DNA from: Pseudomonas chlororaphis
GTDB lineage: Bacteria; Pseudomonadota; Gammaproteobacteria; Pseudomonadales; Pseudomonadaceae
DNA: 64,000 bases
Reading direction: 5' to 3'
NCBI GenBank assembly: GCA_001023535.1
Contig: CP011020.1
Coordinates: forward strand, 4,958,501 to 5,022,500
A program made the translations under genes and the position numbers. Positions within the stretch are counted from its first letter, which is position 1; each line of letters begins with the position of its first letter. Under the pieces are notes generated by a model that searched no databases, was not told the DNA's origin, and was given only the letters and a program-made list of their open reading frames with translations. Positions 8,892-17,008 of the stretch are shown in pieces.

Positions 8892-9490
8892 GGTGTCGTC
8901 TGTGCACTGCAAACCCATGGCCCGAGGTGGACAATGGCGTGCACATCTGCAATTCATGACGTGTTTTGATCCGTATGACTGCTGGGAAGCGAGCGTAAAC
9001 AATTGGGGTGAGTAAGCGCCGAACTTAACGGGGTTTCAAGATAGCTACCGGGATAAGTGGCTGGCTGAAGGGATTCGTCACTTTGTTATTGGCACGAGCA
9101 TAGAGGTTAATCGCCAACATCAGAAACTACAGCCTCTGTCACACGTTCAATGGAGTTTGGAAGGTCGAATGCGCTGTGGGATTCGCCGCCAATACTTGAA
9201 CTTTCAGATCAAGGCGCCACTTCTTGCTCGCTGAGCGGGCTGTCTGTTCAGGCTTGCAACGGCCATGGGCTTCATATTGATTTGGTATAGACGCGATTAC
9301 GAACCGCGTTATAACGCCAATCGCCGAAGATCATCGGCCGCCTGTCAAAGGTGGAGCGAGCGCCCACCAGGGGAAATATAAGCCTGTCGAATTATAAAAA
9401 ATCAACGGCGCATTAGCGTGAACTTTCTTGCAGCTTTCCAATACTTAGCTATAGCTAGTTTTCCTTCCCCCGCATGAAGTGAGGCACGGA
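8892..9490. other. Long intergenic region upstream of the antiporter-decarboxylase operon
   Basis: About 600 bp without a convincing gene on either strand. It is clearly more AT-rich than its neighbours toward the right end (9380-9475), as expected for a regulated promoter. A perfect 12-bp palindrome, TAGCTATAGCTA, lies at 9446-9457, 34 bp before the next start codon, and could be an operator or part of the promoter. A ribosome site, GAGG, precedes the ATG at 9491. No recognisable insertion-sequence remnant or RNA gene was identified. Confidence 0.4.
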
Positions 9491-10900
9491 ATGACCGCCG
9501 CGAAGAAAATGACGGTAGTGCAGTTGACCATGTTGACTGCCGTCAACATGCTGGGCTCAGGCATCGTTTTATTGCCGAGCAAACTGGCCGAGGTGGGCGC
9601 TATTTCCATCCTGTCATGGCTGGTCACTGCCACCGGCTCCCTGGCACTGGCCTATGCGTTCGCCCGCTGCGGAATGCTCAGTCGCAAGACCGGCGGCATG
9701 GGTGGCTATGCCGAATACACCTTTGGCAAGGCCGGCAACTACATCACCAACTACACCTACGGCCTGTCGCTGTTGATTGCCAACGTAGCGATCAGCATCA
9801 CCGCCGTCGGCTACATCCAGGAACTGTTCCAGCTCAAGCTCGATTCATTGCAAGTGGGGCTGGCAACCATCGCTTTGTTATGGATCACCACCTTCGCCAA
9901 CTTCGGCGGTGCGCGGATCACCGGCCGGATCGGTGCGGTCACTGTGTGGGGTGTCATTGCGCCAGTGGTGCTGGTGTCGACCCTGGGTTGGTTCTGGTTC
10001 GACAGCAGTGTCTACGCGGCGGGTTGGAACCCCCACGACAAGAGCTGGTATGAAGCGGCCGGTGCTTCGGTGGCAATCACCTTGTGGGCGTTCCTGGGGC
10101 TGGAGTCCGCTTGCGCCAACACCGATGCGGTGGAAAATCCCGAGAAGAATGTACCGATCGCCGTACTGGGCGGAACCCTCGGTGCGGCCGTGCTCTACAT
10201 CGTGTCAACGAACGTCATCGCTGGCATCGTCGACAACGCCGAGCTGGCAGCCTCCACGGCGCCGTTCGGGTTGGCATTCGCCAAGATGTTCAGCCCGGCG
10301 GTGGGCGACCTGGTGATGGGGCTGATGGTGCTGGCGTGCATCGGCTCGCTGCTCGGTTGGCAGTTCACCATTGCCCAGGTCTACAAGAGTTCGGCGGACA
10401 CCGGCTACTTCCTGGCGATCTTCGCCAAGGCCAACAAGGCTGGCACGCCAATCATCGGCATGCTGGTATTGCTGGCGGCACAGACGGCATTGGGCCTGCT
10501 CACCATCAGCCCGGACCTGAGCAAGCAATTCGATACCCTCGTCAACCTGGCAGTGGTCACCAACCTGGTGCCCTACATTCTCTCGATGGCCGCCCTGATG
10601 ACCCTGCAGAAAGTCTCCAACGTGCCCGCCAGCAAGGCCCTGGTCACCAACATCATCGCCTGGGTGGCGGCCGCCTACAGCTACCTGGCGCTGTACAGCT
10701 CCGGCGAGCAGGCGCTGATGCTCGGCGGCGTGGCGACGATCTTCGGCTACACCTTGTTCGGCTTCGTCAACAACCGGCTGATTCGCCTTGAAGCGCTGAA
10801 CAACAGCGTACCGACGCAAACCGTCAGCGCGCAGCACCTGACGGGTGACCCCGTACCGGTGAACCACTTGAACAAAGGCAGCCTGGAGGCTCAATCATGA
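9491..10900 (+). CDS. potE: PotE-like amino acid/polyamine antiporter (APC superfamily)
   Basis: 469 residues from the ATG at 9491, with about 12 membrane segments. The sequence is very close to E. coli PotE (putrescine/ornithine antiporter): NMLGSGIVLLPSKLAEVG, GMGGYAEYTFGKAGNYITNY, ANFGGARITG and LWAFLGLESACANTDAVE. Such proteins swap an external amino acid for the internal amine made by a partner decarboxylase, consuming a cytoplasmic proton per cycle. Its stop overlaps the decarboxylase start (ATGA at 10897-10900), so the pair is one unit. The partner resembles arginine decarboxylase rather than ornithine decarboxylase, so the transported pair is uncertain. Confidence 0.88.
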   Translation: MTAAKKMTVVQLTMLTAVNMLGSGIVLLPSKLAEVGAISILSWLVTATGSLALAYAFARCGMLSRKTGGMGGYAEYTFGKAGNYITNYTYGLSLLIANVAISITAVGYIQELFQLKLDSLQVGLATIALLWITTFANFGGARITGRIGAVTVWGVIAPVVLVSTLGWFWFDSSVYAAGWNPHDKSWYEAAGASVAITLWAFLGLESACANTDAVENPEKNVPIAVLGGTLGAAVLYIVSTNVIAGIVDNAELAASTAPFGLAFAKMFSPAVGDLVMGLMVLACIGSLLGWQFTIAQVYKSSADTGYFLAIFAKANKAGTPIIGMLVLLAAQTALGLLTISPDLSKQFDTLVNLAVVTNLVPYILSMAALMTLQKVSNVPASKALVTNIIAWVAAAYSYLALYSSGEQALMLGGVATIFGYTLFGFVNNRLIRLEALNNSVPTQTVSAQHLTGDPVPVNHLNKGSLEAQS

Positions 10901-13203
10901 CGGAAAATACCCAGACGCTCGGGATGCTCACTCTGCTGGTCAGCAGCCCGCCCGACAAGCGCACGGTGTTTGGCCGCGCTCTGAATCAACTGATCAGCGA
11001 CGTCGAGCAACGCGCCATCAGCGTGCTGGTGTCCGAATCCCTCGGCGACGCAACGTCGATCCTCAATTCCGACCCGGCCATCCAATGCGTCCTGCTCAGT
11101 TGGGAAATGGACGCCAGCGAAGGCCACGAAGAATGCATCAAGCTGCTGGCCAACCTGCGCGAGCGCAACACCCGGGTGCCGGTGTTCCTGATCAGTGATC
11201 GCAGCACCGCCTCCAGCATCCCGCTGGTGGTGATGCAACACGCCGACGACTTCATCTGGTTACCGGAAGACACCAGCCGGTTCCTCAGCGGCCGAATCCT
11301 GGCGGCCATCGAGCGCTATCGCAAGGCCGCCCTGCCACCGATGTTCGGTGCGCTGGTCAAATTTGCCCGCTCTTATGAATATTCCTGGCACACACCTGGC
11401 CATGCCGGCGGTACGGCCTTCCTGAAAAGCACTGCTGGTCGGGCGTTCTACGAGTTTTTCGGGGAAAACCTCTTGCGCTCGGACCTGTCCATTTCCGTCG
11501 GCGAGCTGGGCTCGCTGCTGGACCACAGCGGGCCCATTGGCCAGGGTGAACGCTACGCGGCCAAGGTATTCGGTGCCCATCGCACCTACTACGTCACCAA
11601 CGGCTCGTCGATGTCCAACCGCGTGATCCTGATGGCCAGCGTCACGCGCAACCAGATTGCCCTGTGCGACCGCAACTGTCACAAATCCGCCGAGCATGCG
11701 ATGACCCTCTCCGGCGCCCTGCCCACCTACCTGGTGCCGACCCGCAACCGCTACGGCATCATCGGACCGATCCTGCCGCAGACGCTGAGCGCCGAAGGGG
11801 TGAAAGCAGCCATCGCGAATAACCCGATGGTCAAGGCCGGCATCGACCCGACACCGGTGCACGCGATCATCACCAACTCCACCTACGACGGCCTGACCTA
11901 CAACGTCACCCGCGTCGAGGAACTGTTGGGGCAAAGCGTCGATCGCCTGCACTTCGACGAAGCCTGGTACGGCTATGCACGGTTCAACCCGCTGTATCGC
12001 GAACGCTTCGCCATGCACGGCAGCCCTGACGATCACGATGATTCCAAGCCCACCGTGTTCGCCACCCAATCGACCCACAAGTTGCTGGCCGCGCTGTCCC
12101 AGGCTTCGATGATTCATGTGCGTAATGGCCGCAACCCGATCGAGCATGGGCGCTTCAACGAGTCGTTCATGATGCATGCCTCCACCTCGCCCAACTACGC
12201 GATCATGGCGTCCTGCGATGTCAGCTCGGCCATGATGGAGGCGCCGAACGGGCAGATCCTGACCAGTGAATCCATCGAGGAAGCCGTCGCCTTCCGCCAG
12301 GTCCTCTCGCGCATGCACAACGAGATGCAAGGCAAGGACGAGTGGTTCTTCACCTGTTGGCAGCCGCCGTCGGTGCAGGTTGACGGCGCCCCGATGCCCT
12401 TCCACGCCGCCGACCCGGTGATGTTGCGCACGGAGCCGGACTGTTGGGTGCTGCATCCGAACGAAACATGGCACGGCTTCGGTGACATCGAAGACGGCTA
12501 CTGCATGCTCGACCCGATCAAGGTCTCGGTGCTGAGCCCGGGCATGGGTGACGATGGCCACCTGCAGGACTTCGGCATCCCTGCCTGTGTTGTCACCGCT
12601 TACCTGGAGCACCAGGGCATCGTGGTGGAGAAAACCACCGACTTCACGATCCTGTTCCTGTTCTCCATCGGCATCACCAAAGGCAAATGGGGCACGCTGG
12701 TCAACGCCCTGCTCGACTTCAAGCGTGACTATGACGAAAACCTCGAACTGGAGTTGTGCCTGCCGGACCTGCTGACCGCCAACCAGCAGCGCTACGCCGG
12801 CATGGGCCTCAAGGACCTGGCCGATGACATCTTCGCCGCCATGAAACAGCACAAGACCACCGCGTCCATGGCCCAGGCGTTCGGCATGCTGCCGCAAGCG
12901 GTGTGCAGCCCGGTGGAAGCCTACGAAAAACTGGTGCGCAACCACATCGAGAAGGTCACGCTGGACAACGCCGCCGGACGCATCGCGGCCACCGGCATCG
13001 TGCCCTACCCACCAGGGATTCCCCTACTCATGCCCGGCGAAAATGCCGGCCCCGCGGATGGCCCGCTACTGGCTTACCTGAGGGCGCTGGAAGCCTTCGA
13101 CAGATCCTTCCCAGGCTTCACCCATGACACCCATGGAATCGAGGTCGAGGACGGCGTCTATCACCTGTTGGTACTGAAGGCCGCTGGCGGGGTTGCGGAT
13201 TGA
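10897..13203 (+). CDS. Orn/Lys/Arg decarboxylase, AdiA-like (PLP fold-type I)
   Basis: A 768-residue protein with the full fold-I plan: an N-terminal response-regulator-like wing (residues 1-135), the PLP domain, and a C-terminal domain. Recognisable motifs are SWHTPGHAGG, VDRLHFDEAWYGYARFNPLY, and STHK at residues 392-395, where Lys395 should bind PLP. DCWVLHPNETWHGF and GVYHLLVLKA match E. coli arginine decarboxylase AdiA more closely than LdcI or SpeF, from memory. The product would be agmatine (or putrescine/cadaverine if specificity differs). It overlaps the PotE-like gene by 4 bp, suggesting acid resistance or polyamine production. A terminator hairpin follows at 13333. Confidence 0.88.
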   Translation: MTENTQTLGMLTLLVSSPPDKRTVFGRALNQLISDVEQRAISVLVSESLGDATSILNSDPAIQCVLLSWEMDASEGHEECIKLLANLRERNTRVPVFLISDRSTASSIPLVVMQHADDFIWLPEDTSRFLSGRILAAIERYRKAALPPMFGALVKFARSYEYSWHTPGHAGGTAFLKSTAGRAFYEFFGENLLRSDLSISVGELGSLLDHSGPIGQGERYAAKVFGAHRTYYVTNGSSMSNRVILMASVTRNQIALCDRNCHKSAEHAMTLSGALPTYLVPTRNRYGIIGPILPQTLSAEGVKAAIANNPMVKAGIDPTPVHAIITNSTYDGLTYNVTRVEELLGQSVDRLHFDEAWYGYARFNPLYRERFAMHGSPDDHDDSKPTVFATQSTHKLLAALSQASMIHVRNGRNPIEHGRFNESFMMHASTSPNYAIMASCDVSSAMMEAPNGQILTSESIEEAVAFRQVLSRMHNEMQGKDEWFFTCWQPPSVQVDGAPMPFHAADPVMLRTEPDCWVLHPNETWHGFGDIEDGYCMLDPIKVSVLSPGMGDDGHLQDFGIPACVVTAYLEHQGIVVEKTTDFTILFLFSIGITKGKWGTLVNALLDFKRDYDENLELELCLPDLLTANQQRYAGMGLKDLADDIFAAMKQHKTTASMAQAFGMLPQAVCSPVEAYEKLVRNHIEKVTLDNAAGRIAATGIVPYPPGIPLLMPGENAGPADGPLLAYLRALEAFDRSFPGFTHDTHGIEVEDGVYHLLVLKAAGGVAD

Positions 13204-13222
13204 CCAAGGCCGGGCCATGTAG

Positions 13223-13312
13223 TCTCTATGGCTTCTGTAGCTTCTGTAGCTTCTGTAGCTTCTGTAGCTTCTGTAGCTTCTGTAGCTTCTGTAGCCTCTG
13301 TGGCCTCTGTGG
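13223..13312 (+). repeat. 9-bp minisatellite, ten units
   Basis: Seven perfect copies of CTTCTGTAG run from 13232 to 13294. They are flanked by one degenerate unit on the left (13223-13231) and two CCTCTGTGG units on the right (13295-13312). The last unit merges into the left edge of a REP palindrome. The array begins 19 bp after the decarboxylase stop codon, so it is non-coding. The pattern suggests slippage expansion seeded by the REP border sequence. Confidence 0.95.
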
Positions 13313-13352
13313 CGAGGGAGCTTGCTCCCGCTGGGGCGCGAAGCGGCCCCTT
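13309..13352 (+). repeat. REP element
   Basis: TGTGGCGAGGGAGCTTGC continues into TCCCGCTGGGGCGCGAAGCG and GCCCC. It is the same family as both arms of the REPIN at 56313-56431. It forms a hairpin (GGGAGCTTGCTCCC) and lies between the decarboxylase and the response-regulator gene. Only a single copy is present here, with the minisatellite abutting its left end. Confidence 0.8.
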
Positions 13353-13355
13353 TTT
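13333..13355 (+). terminator. Terminator after the decarboxylase gene
   Basis: A GGGGCGC-GAA-GCGGCCCC stem-loop followed directly by TTTTT. It overlaps the right part of the REP element and lies about 130 bp after the decarboxylase stop, so it is the likely end of the antiporter-decarboxylase transcript. Confidence 0.55.
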
Positions 13356-13540
13356 GCCCGACCCGAGCGCCTGCGGCGGGAGCGGACTCTCTCACCACGC
13401 GAGCCCTGTGTTCGCGGTGTTCGCGCCTGGCATTTGAATTTTGCTGAATTCGTGAACATCGGCGCGGTCGGAACAAATAAGCCTGTGGCATGATGCCCAT
13501 CGGATTTTCCCTGATATCCAACCCTCGGCGAGCGTCTTCT

Positions 13541-14536
13541 GTGTCAGTGATTCCCCTAGTGGTATGCGATGACTCCAACATGGCCCGTAAACAGGTATTA
13601 CGGGCGCTGCCGGCGGACTGGCCGGTTTCGATCACCGAAGCCACCAATGGCCGCCAGGCCATGGATGCCATACGCCAGGGCCTGGGACAGGTGGTGCTGC
13701 TGGACCTGACCATGCCGGAAATGGACGGTTACCAGGTCTTGAGCGCCTTGCGCGCCGAAGGACTGAAGGCCCAGGTCATTGTGATCTCCGGCGACGTTCA
13801 GGAAGAAGCGGTGCGCCGTGTGCACGAACTGGGCGCGCTGGCCTTCCTGAAAAAACCGTTCGACGAAGCCGAGTTGCGCCAGACCCTCGGCAAGCTGGGA
13901 TTGCTGGCACACCCCGGACAAACCCCACAACCACGCGCGGTACAAAACACCGCGATCAGTTTCCACGACGCTTTCCGCGAGACCGTCAATGTCGCCATCG
14001 GCCGCGCCGCTGCCTTGATCGCCAAGGTGCTTGGGGTGTTCGTGCAGTTGCCCGTGCCGAACGTGAACATCCTTGAAGTCGGCGAACTGCACATGGCCCT
14101 GGCCGATGCCAGCAATTCCCAGCAACTGACCGCGATCTGCCAGGGTTTCATCGGCGGGGGCATTGCCGGCGAAGCGCTGCTGATGTTCCACGATTCGGAA
14201 ATCACCGACATCGCCCTCCTGATGCAGCGGGAAAGCGCCGATTATTCCGACCTCGAAATGTTGCTGGACCTCTCCAGCGTGCTGATCGGCGCCTGCCTGA
14301 GCAGCATCGCCGAGCAGGTCGACGTGGGGTTTTCCCAGGGCCATCCGCAGATTCTGGGCCAGCATGCGGCCATCGACGAGCTGATCCGGGTCAACCGCAA
14401 GCGCTGGAAAAAGACCCTGGCCGTGGAAATCAGCTACAGCCTGGAGGGCCAGGACATCAGTTTCGACCTGTTGTTGCTGTTCACCGAGGACTCCATTCCC
14501 CGCCTGACCCACAAACTCGCCTACTTGATGAACTGA
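13541..14536 (+). CDS. Response regulator with C-terminal CheC/CheX-like domain
   Basis: A GTG start at 13541 gives MSVIPLVVCDDSNMARKQ, which places the acidic pair DD correctly for a receiver domain; ATGs at 13490 and 13493 would add 16-17 unlikely residues. The receiver (residues 1-120) has the phospho-acceptor Asp in VVLLDLTMPEMDGYQ and the conserved Lys in ALAFLKKPF. Residues about 150-330 resemble the CheC/CheX phosphatase-like fold (LMFHDSEITDIALLM; LEMLLDLSSVLIGACLSSIAEQ). No DNA-binding domain is seen. The next gene, a diguanylate cyclase, starts 3 bp later, so it probably modulates c-di-GMP signalling or chemotaxis. Confidence 0.82.
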   Translation: MSVIPLVVCDDSNMARKQVLRALPADWPVSITEATNGRQAMDAIRQGLGQVVLLDLTMPEMDGYQVLSALRAEGLKAQVIVISGDVQEEAVRRVHELGALAFLKKPFDEAELRQTLGKLGLLAHPGQTPQPRAVQNTAISFHDAFRETVNVAIGRAAALIAKVLGVFVQLPVPNVNILEVGELHMALADASNSQQLTAICQGFIGGGIAGEALLMFHDSEITDIALLMQRESADYSDLEMLLDLSSVLIGACLSSIAEQVDVGFSQGHPQILGQHAAIDELIRVNRKRWKKTLAVEISYSLEGQDISFDLLLLFTEDSIPRLTHKLAYLMN

Positions 14537-14539
14537 GCC

Positions 14540-15493
14540 ATGAACGATTCTATCGACCTGAACGAATTCCACTGGTTGCTGGCCGTGGTTCAGAGCATCG
14601 ACGTCGGGGTGGTAGTGCTCGACCGCGACTACCGCGTGCAAGTCTGGAACACCTTTATGGAGAACCGCTCCGGCATACAGCCCAAGGACGCCCAGAACCA
14701 GCACTTCTTCAGCCTGTTTCCGGAAATCGACCGCCAATGGTTCAGCCGCAAGGTGGAGAGCGTTGCCACCTTGGGCACGCCGGCGTTCACCATCTGGGAG
14801 CAGCGTCCGTACCTGGTGCGGTTCATGAACTACCAGCCGATCACCGGCGAAGAAGAGTTCATGTACCAGAACACCACGCTGCTGCCGCTGCACTCCCCCG
14901 ACAGCAAGATCAACCATATCTGCCTGGTGATCTACGACGTCACCGACGTCGCCACCAACCGTCATCAGTTGCAGGCCGCCAATGCGCAGTTGCAACAGTT
15001 GTCGAGCATCGACCGGCTGACCGGCCTGTACAACCGCGGTCACTGGGAAGAAAACCTCAAGGCCGCCTACGCCCGGCACCTGCGCTATGGCAATGAGCTG
15101 AGCCTGGTGATGTTTGACATCGATCACTTCAAGCGGGTCAACGACACCTACGGGCACCAGGCCGGCGACAAGGTGATCGAGCAGGTGGCGCGGGTCCTGC
15201 GCGAGCATGTGCGCGACTCCGATGCCGCCGGGCGCTACGGCGGCGAAGAGTTCGGTGTAGTGCTCTCCGACACCGACAAGGAAGGCGCCCAAGTATTTGC
15301 CGAACGCCTGCGCAAGGCCATCGAAGGCCTGGAAGTGATGCATGGCGACCAGCGCATCCGCTTCACCATCAGCCTGGGCGTCGCCGACCTGAGCCAGCCC
15401 GCCAACAGCCATGCGGACCTGATCGCCTGGTCGGACCACGCCCTGTACACCTCCAAGGAGTCTGGGCGTAATCGGGTGACGGTGTATGGGTAA
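14540..15493 (+). CDS. PAS-GGDEF diguanylate cyclase
   Basis: 317 residues: an N-terminal PAS-like sensor (residues 8-140, VQSIDVGVVVLDRDYRVQVWN), a short coiled linker (HQLQAANAQLQQLSSIDRLT) and a GGDEF domain with an active GGEEF signature at residues 234-238. An RDSD motif five residues before it fits the product-inhibition I-site (RxxD). It should make cyclic di-GMP under feedback control. There are no membrane segments, so it is cytoplasmic. It sits 3 bp after the response-regulator gene and is surely in the same operon. A strong hairpin follows the stop. Confidence 0.93.
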   Translation: MNDSIDLNEFHWLLAVVQSIDVGVVVLDRDYRVQVWNTFMENRSGIQPKDAQNQHFFSLFPEIDRQWFSRKVESVATLGTPAFTIWEQRPYLVRFMNYQPITGEEEFMYQNTTLLPLHSPDSKINHICLVIYDVTDVATNRHQLQAANAQLQQLSSIDRLTGLYNRGHWEENLKAAYARHLRYGNELSLVMFDIDHFKRVNDTYGHQAGDKVIEQVARVLREHVRDSDAAGRYGGEEFGVVLSDTDKEGAQVFAERLRKAIEGLEVMHGDQRIRFTISLGVADLSQPANSHADLIAWSDHALYTSKESGRNRVTVYG

Positions 15494-15503
15494 ATAGCAC
15501 GTC

Positions 15504-15550
15504 AGCCCAGCTCAGTTGATTGCGAGATACCTCAACTGAACTGGGCCTTT
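15504..15550. terminator. Bidirectional terminator hairpin
   Basis: A 16-bp stem, AGCCCAGCTCAGTTGA pairing with TCAACTGAACTGGGCC (one mismatch), is followed by CTTTG. It lies between two convergent genes, the diguanylate cyclase and the creatininase-like hydrolase, and probably ends both transcripts. Confidence 0.75.
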
Positions 15551-15566
15551 GTGGCCTTATCAGGTT

Positions 15567-16340
15567 TCAGACTTCACCCAGGGCGAACTCGAACCGCACC
15601 GCTTGCACGATCCCGCCGATGACATCGCCCACCAGCCATTGGCCCTTTTGCGCACTGGCACCCAACGCCGATGAGAGCACGCCACTGGCGGGCACCCATT
15701 CGGTGCGCGTGGGGTACAGGTCGTAGACCGGGAATTCGGCCGGGCCATGGGCGGGAATCCGGTCAAGCGCCACTAATTGCGGGTGATAGTGCAGCATCAT
15801 CGAGGTTTCGATGACCGCCGCATGTTCCAGGGCGATACCGGGGAAACCGTCGGGGAAAATCCGCTCGATCGTCTGGGGCTGCAAGAACTCCCAATGTTCC
15901 AGGCGCATGACCTGCAGGCCAGCGTCCGGGCCGATGTCGCGCAGGGCCAGGTCGATGCCCTCGGTCACGAACCATTGGTTCTCGTAATGCCCAATCACCA
16001 GGACCAGGCGCTTGACCCCATGGCGATGAAACTCGCGCACGGCATCGCGGACCATCGCGATCAGCGTCGCGCCGTCCACGCTGGTGGTGCCGCAAAAGTG
16101 CTGCCCTCCTCCGCACTTGGGCTGGGATTTGTACCCATAGGCCAGCGCCGGCGCGACGATGCCGTGGATTTCCCGGGCGACGTCTTCGCTGATGGCGCTG
16201 GCCAGCAAGGCGTCGGTGCCCAGGGGCAAGTGCGGTCCATGCTGTTCGGTCGCACCGATCGGCAGAAACACCACGGCACCGGATTGCACGCGGCGCTCGT
16301 ATTCGACCCAACTGAGGTTGTCCATCCGGACGTTGTTCAT
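15567..16340 (-). CDS. Creatininase-family amidohydrolase
   Basis: 257 residues. The metal ligands of creatininase are all present, with shifted numbering: Glu32, His34 and Asp43 (GATEQHGPHLPLGTD), His118 and Glu120 (GHYE, with Tyr119 as in creatininase). The catalytic His173 and Glu178 (LEHAAVIETS) are also kept. Positions matching creatininase Trp174 and Phe182, which line the creatinine pocket, are Ile169 and Ile177 here, judged from memory of that enzyme. The substrate is therefore probably another cyclic amide or formamide. It is the last gene of a minus-strand group with a VOC protein and an NCS1 permease. Confidence 0.85.
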   Translation of the reverse strand: MNNVRMDNLSWVEYERRVQSGAVVFLPIGATEQHGPHLPLGTDALLASAISEDVAREIHGIVAPALAYGYKSQPKCGGGQHFCGTTSVDGATLIAMVRDAVREFHRHGVKRLVLVIGHYENQWFVTEGIDLALRDIGPDAGLQVMRLEHWEFLQPQTIERIFPDGFPGIALEHAAVIETSMMLHYHPQLVALDRIPAHGPAEFPVYDLYPTRTEWVPASGVLSSALGASAQKGQWLVGDVIGGIVQAVRFEFALGEV

Positions 16341-16409
16341 GGCTGTCTTCCCATCGTCGGTTGTGAGGCAAAAGTCCCGACGCCAGGGGCGCCGGGAGCC
16401 GCGTCGTGC

Positions 16410-16961
16410 CTACGGGCGCGCCGGGTACCAGGATTCGGGTTCCGGATAATCCCAGTCCCCAGGGAACGCATAGGTCTCAAACACGGTGGTGGTGTCGGCC
16501 TCGGTGCCGAAGAACGCAAAATGGTTCACCCCCATCCAGGAGCCCGACTGCACGCACTTGAAGCCACGGCGTTGCAACTCGGCGATGCGTTCTTCGAAGG
16601 GAATGTTGTTGCAGTCATAGGCCACGTGCTGGATGCCTTCGCCGTGCTTCTCCAGGAAGTCGGCGAAGATCGTCGGGCCGGACACCGGCTCCATCAGTTC
16701 CCAGACCATGTTCCCAGACTGGGCGAAACAGACCTTCAGGACGAATTCGGCCGGCTCTCCGTGGTAGGTCTGGTTCTCGGTGTTGTCCGGGCTGAAGGTG
16801 TACACCCGCCATGGGCCAATCCCCAGCTTGAGCAAGCCATCCATGGTGCGCTGGTGGTCCCGGGTCACGATCGCGATTTCCACGACGTTGCCCAGGAAGG
16901 CGTCGACCTCGGCCCCGGCACTCAATGCCGACAGCACGTTAGTTTGTTCAAGATGAGACAT
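16410..16961 (-). CDS. VOC family protein (glyoxalase/dioxygenase fold)
   Basis: 183 residues from the ATG at 16961; AGAGG lies 9 bp before it and only 3 bp before the alternative ATG at 16967. One VOC module is visible: NVVEIAIVTRDHQRTMDGLLKLGIGPW starts the first beta-alpha-beta-beta unit, and IQHVAYDCNN the second, with FGTEADTTTVFETY near the end. The candidate metal ligands are Glu in VEIAI, His in IQHVAY and Glu in the C-terminal VFETY. Relatives include methylmalonyl-CoA epimerases and glyoxalases. The reaction is unknown. Its place between permease and creatininase-like genes suggests a step in the same pathway. Confidence 0.8.
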   Translation of the reverse strand: MSHLEQTNVLSALSAGAEVDAFLGNVVEIAIVTRDHQRTMDGLLKLGIGPWRVYTFSPDNTENQTYHGEPAEFVLKVCFAQSGNMVWELMEPVSGPTIFADFLEKHGEGIQHVAYDCNNIPFEERIAELQRRGFKCVQSGSWMGVNHFAFFGTEADTTTVFETYAFPGDWDYPEPESWYPARP

Positions 16962-17008
16962 ATGCATTGACCTCTTTCATCGTTAATAGGTGTTTTACAG
17001 ACAACTTC

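Noticed and set aside
11260..12945. 561-codon open frame on the minus strand inside the decarboxylase gene
   Set aside because: It is a mirror of a conserved PLP-enzyme gene, with no start context or known domain.
13223..13312. Possible CRISPR-like or coding repeat
   Set aside because: The units are 9 bp, contiguous and have no spacers, so this is not CRISPR. The repeated peptide frames (ASV or YRS) have no start, ribosome site or family support.
13598..15439. 613-codon open frame on the minus strand across the response regulator and diguanylate cyclase genes
   Set aside because: It is antisense to two genes with clear domain motifs (receiver Asp and GGEEF). Its translation is His/Gln/Asp-rich with no domain, as expected from high-GC third-position bias.
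15567..16340. True creatininase acting on creatinine
   Set aside because: Metal and catalytic residues fit, but two aromatic residues of the creatinine pocket appear replaced by isoleucine, and no creatinase or sarcosine oxidase gene is nearby. Kept only as creatininase family.
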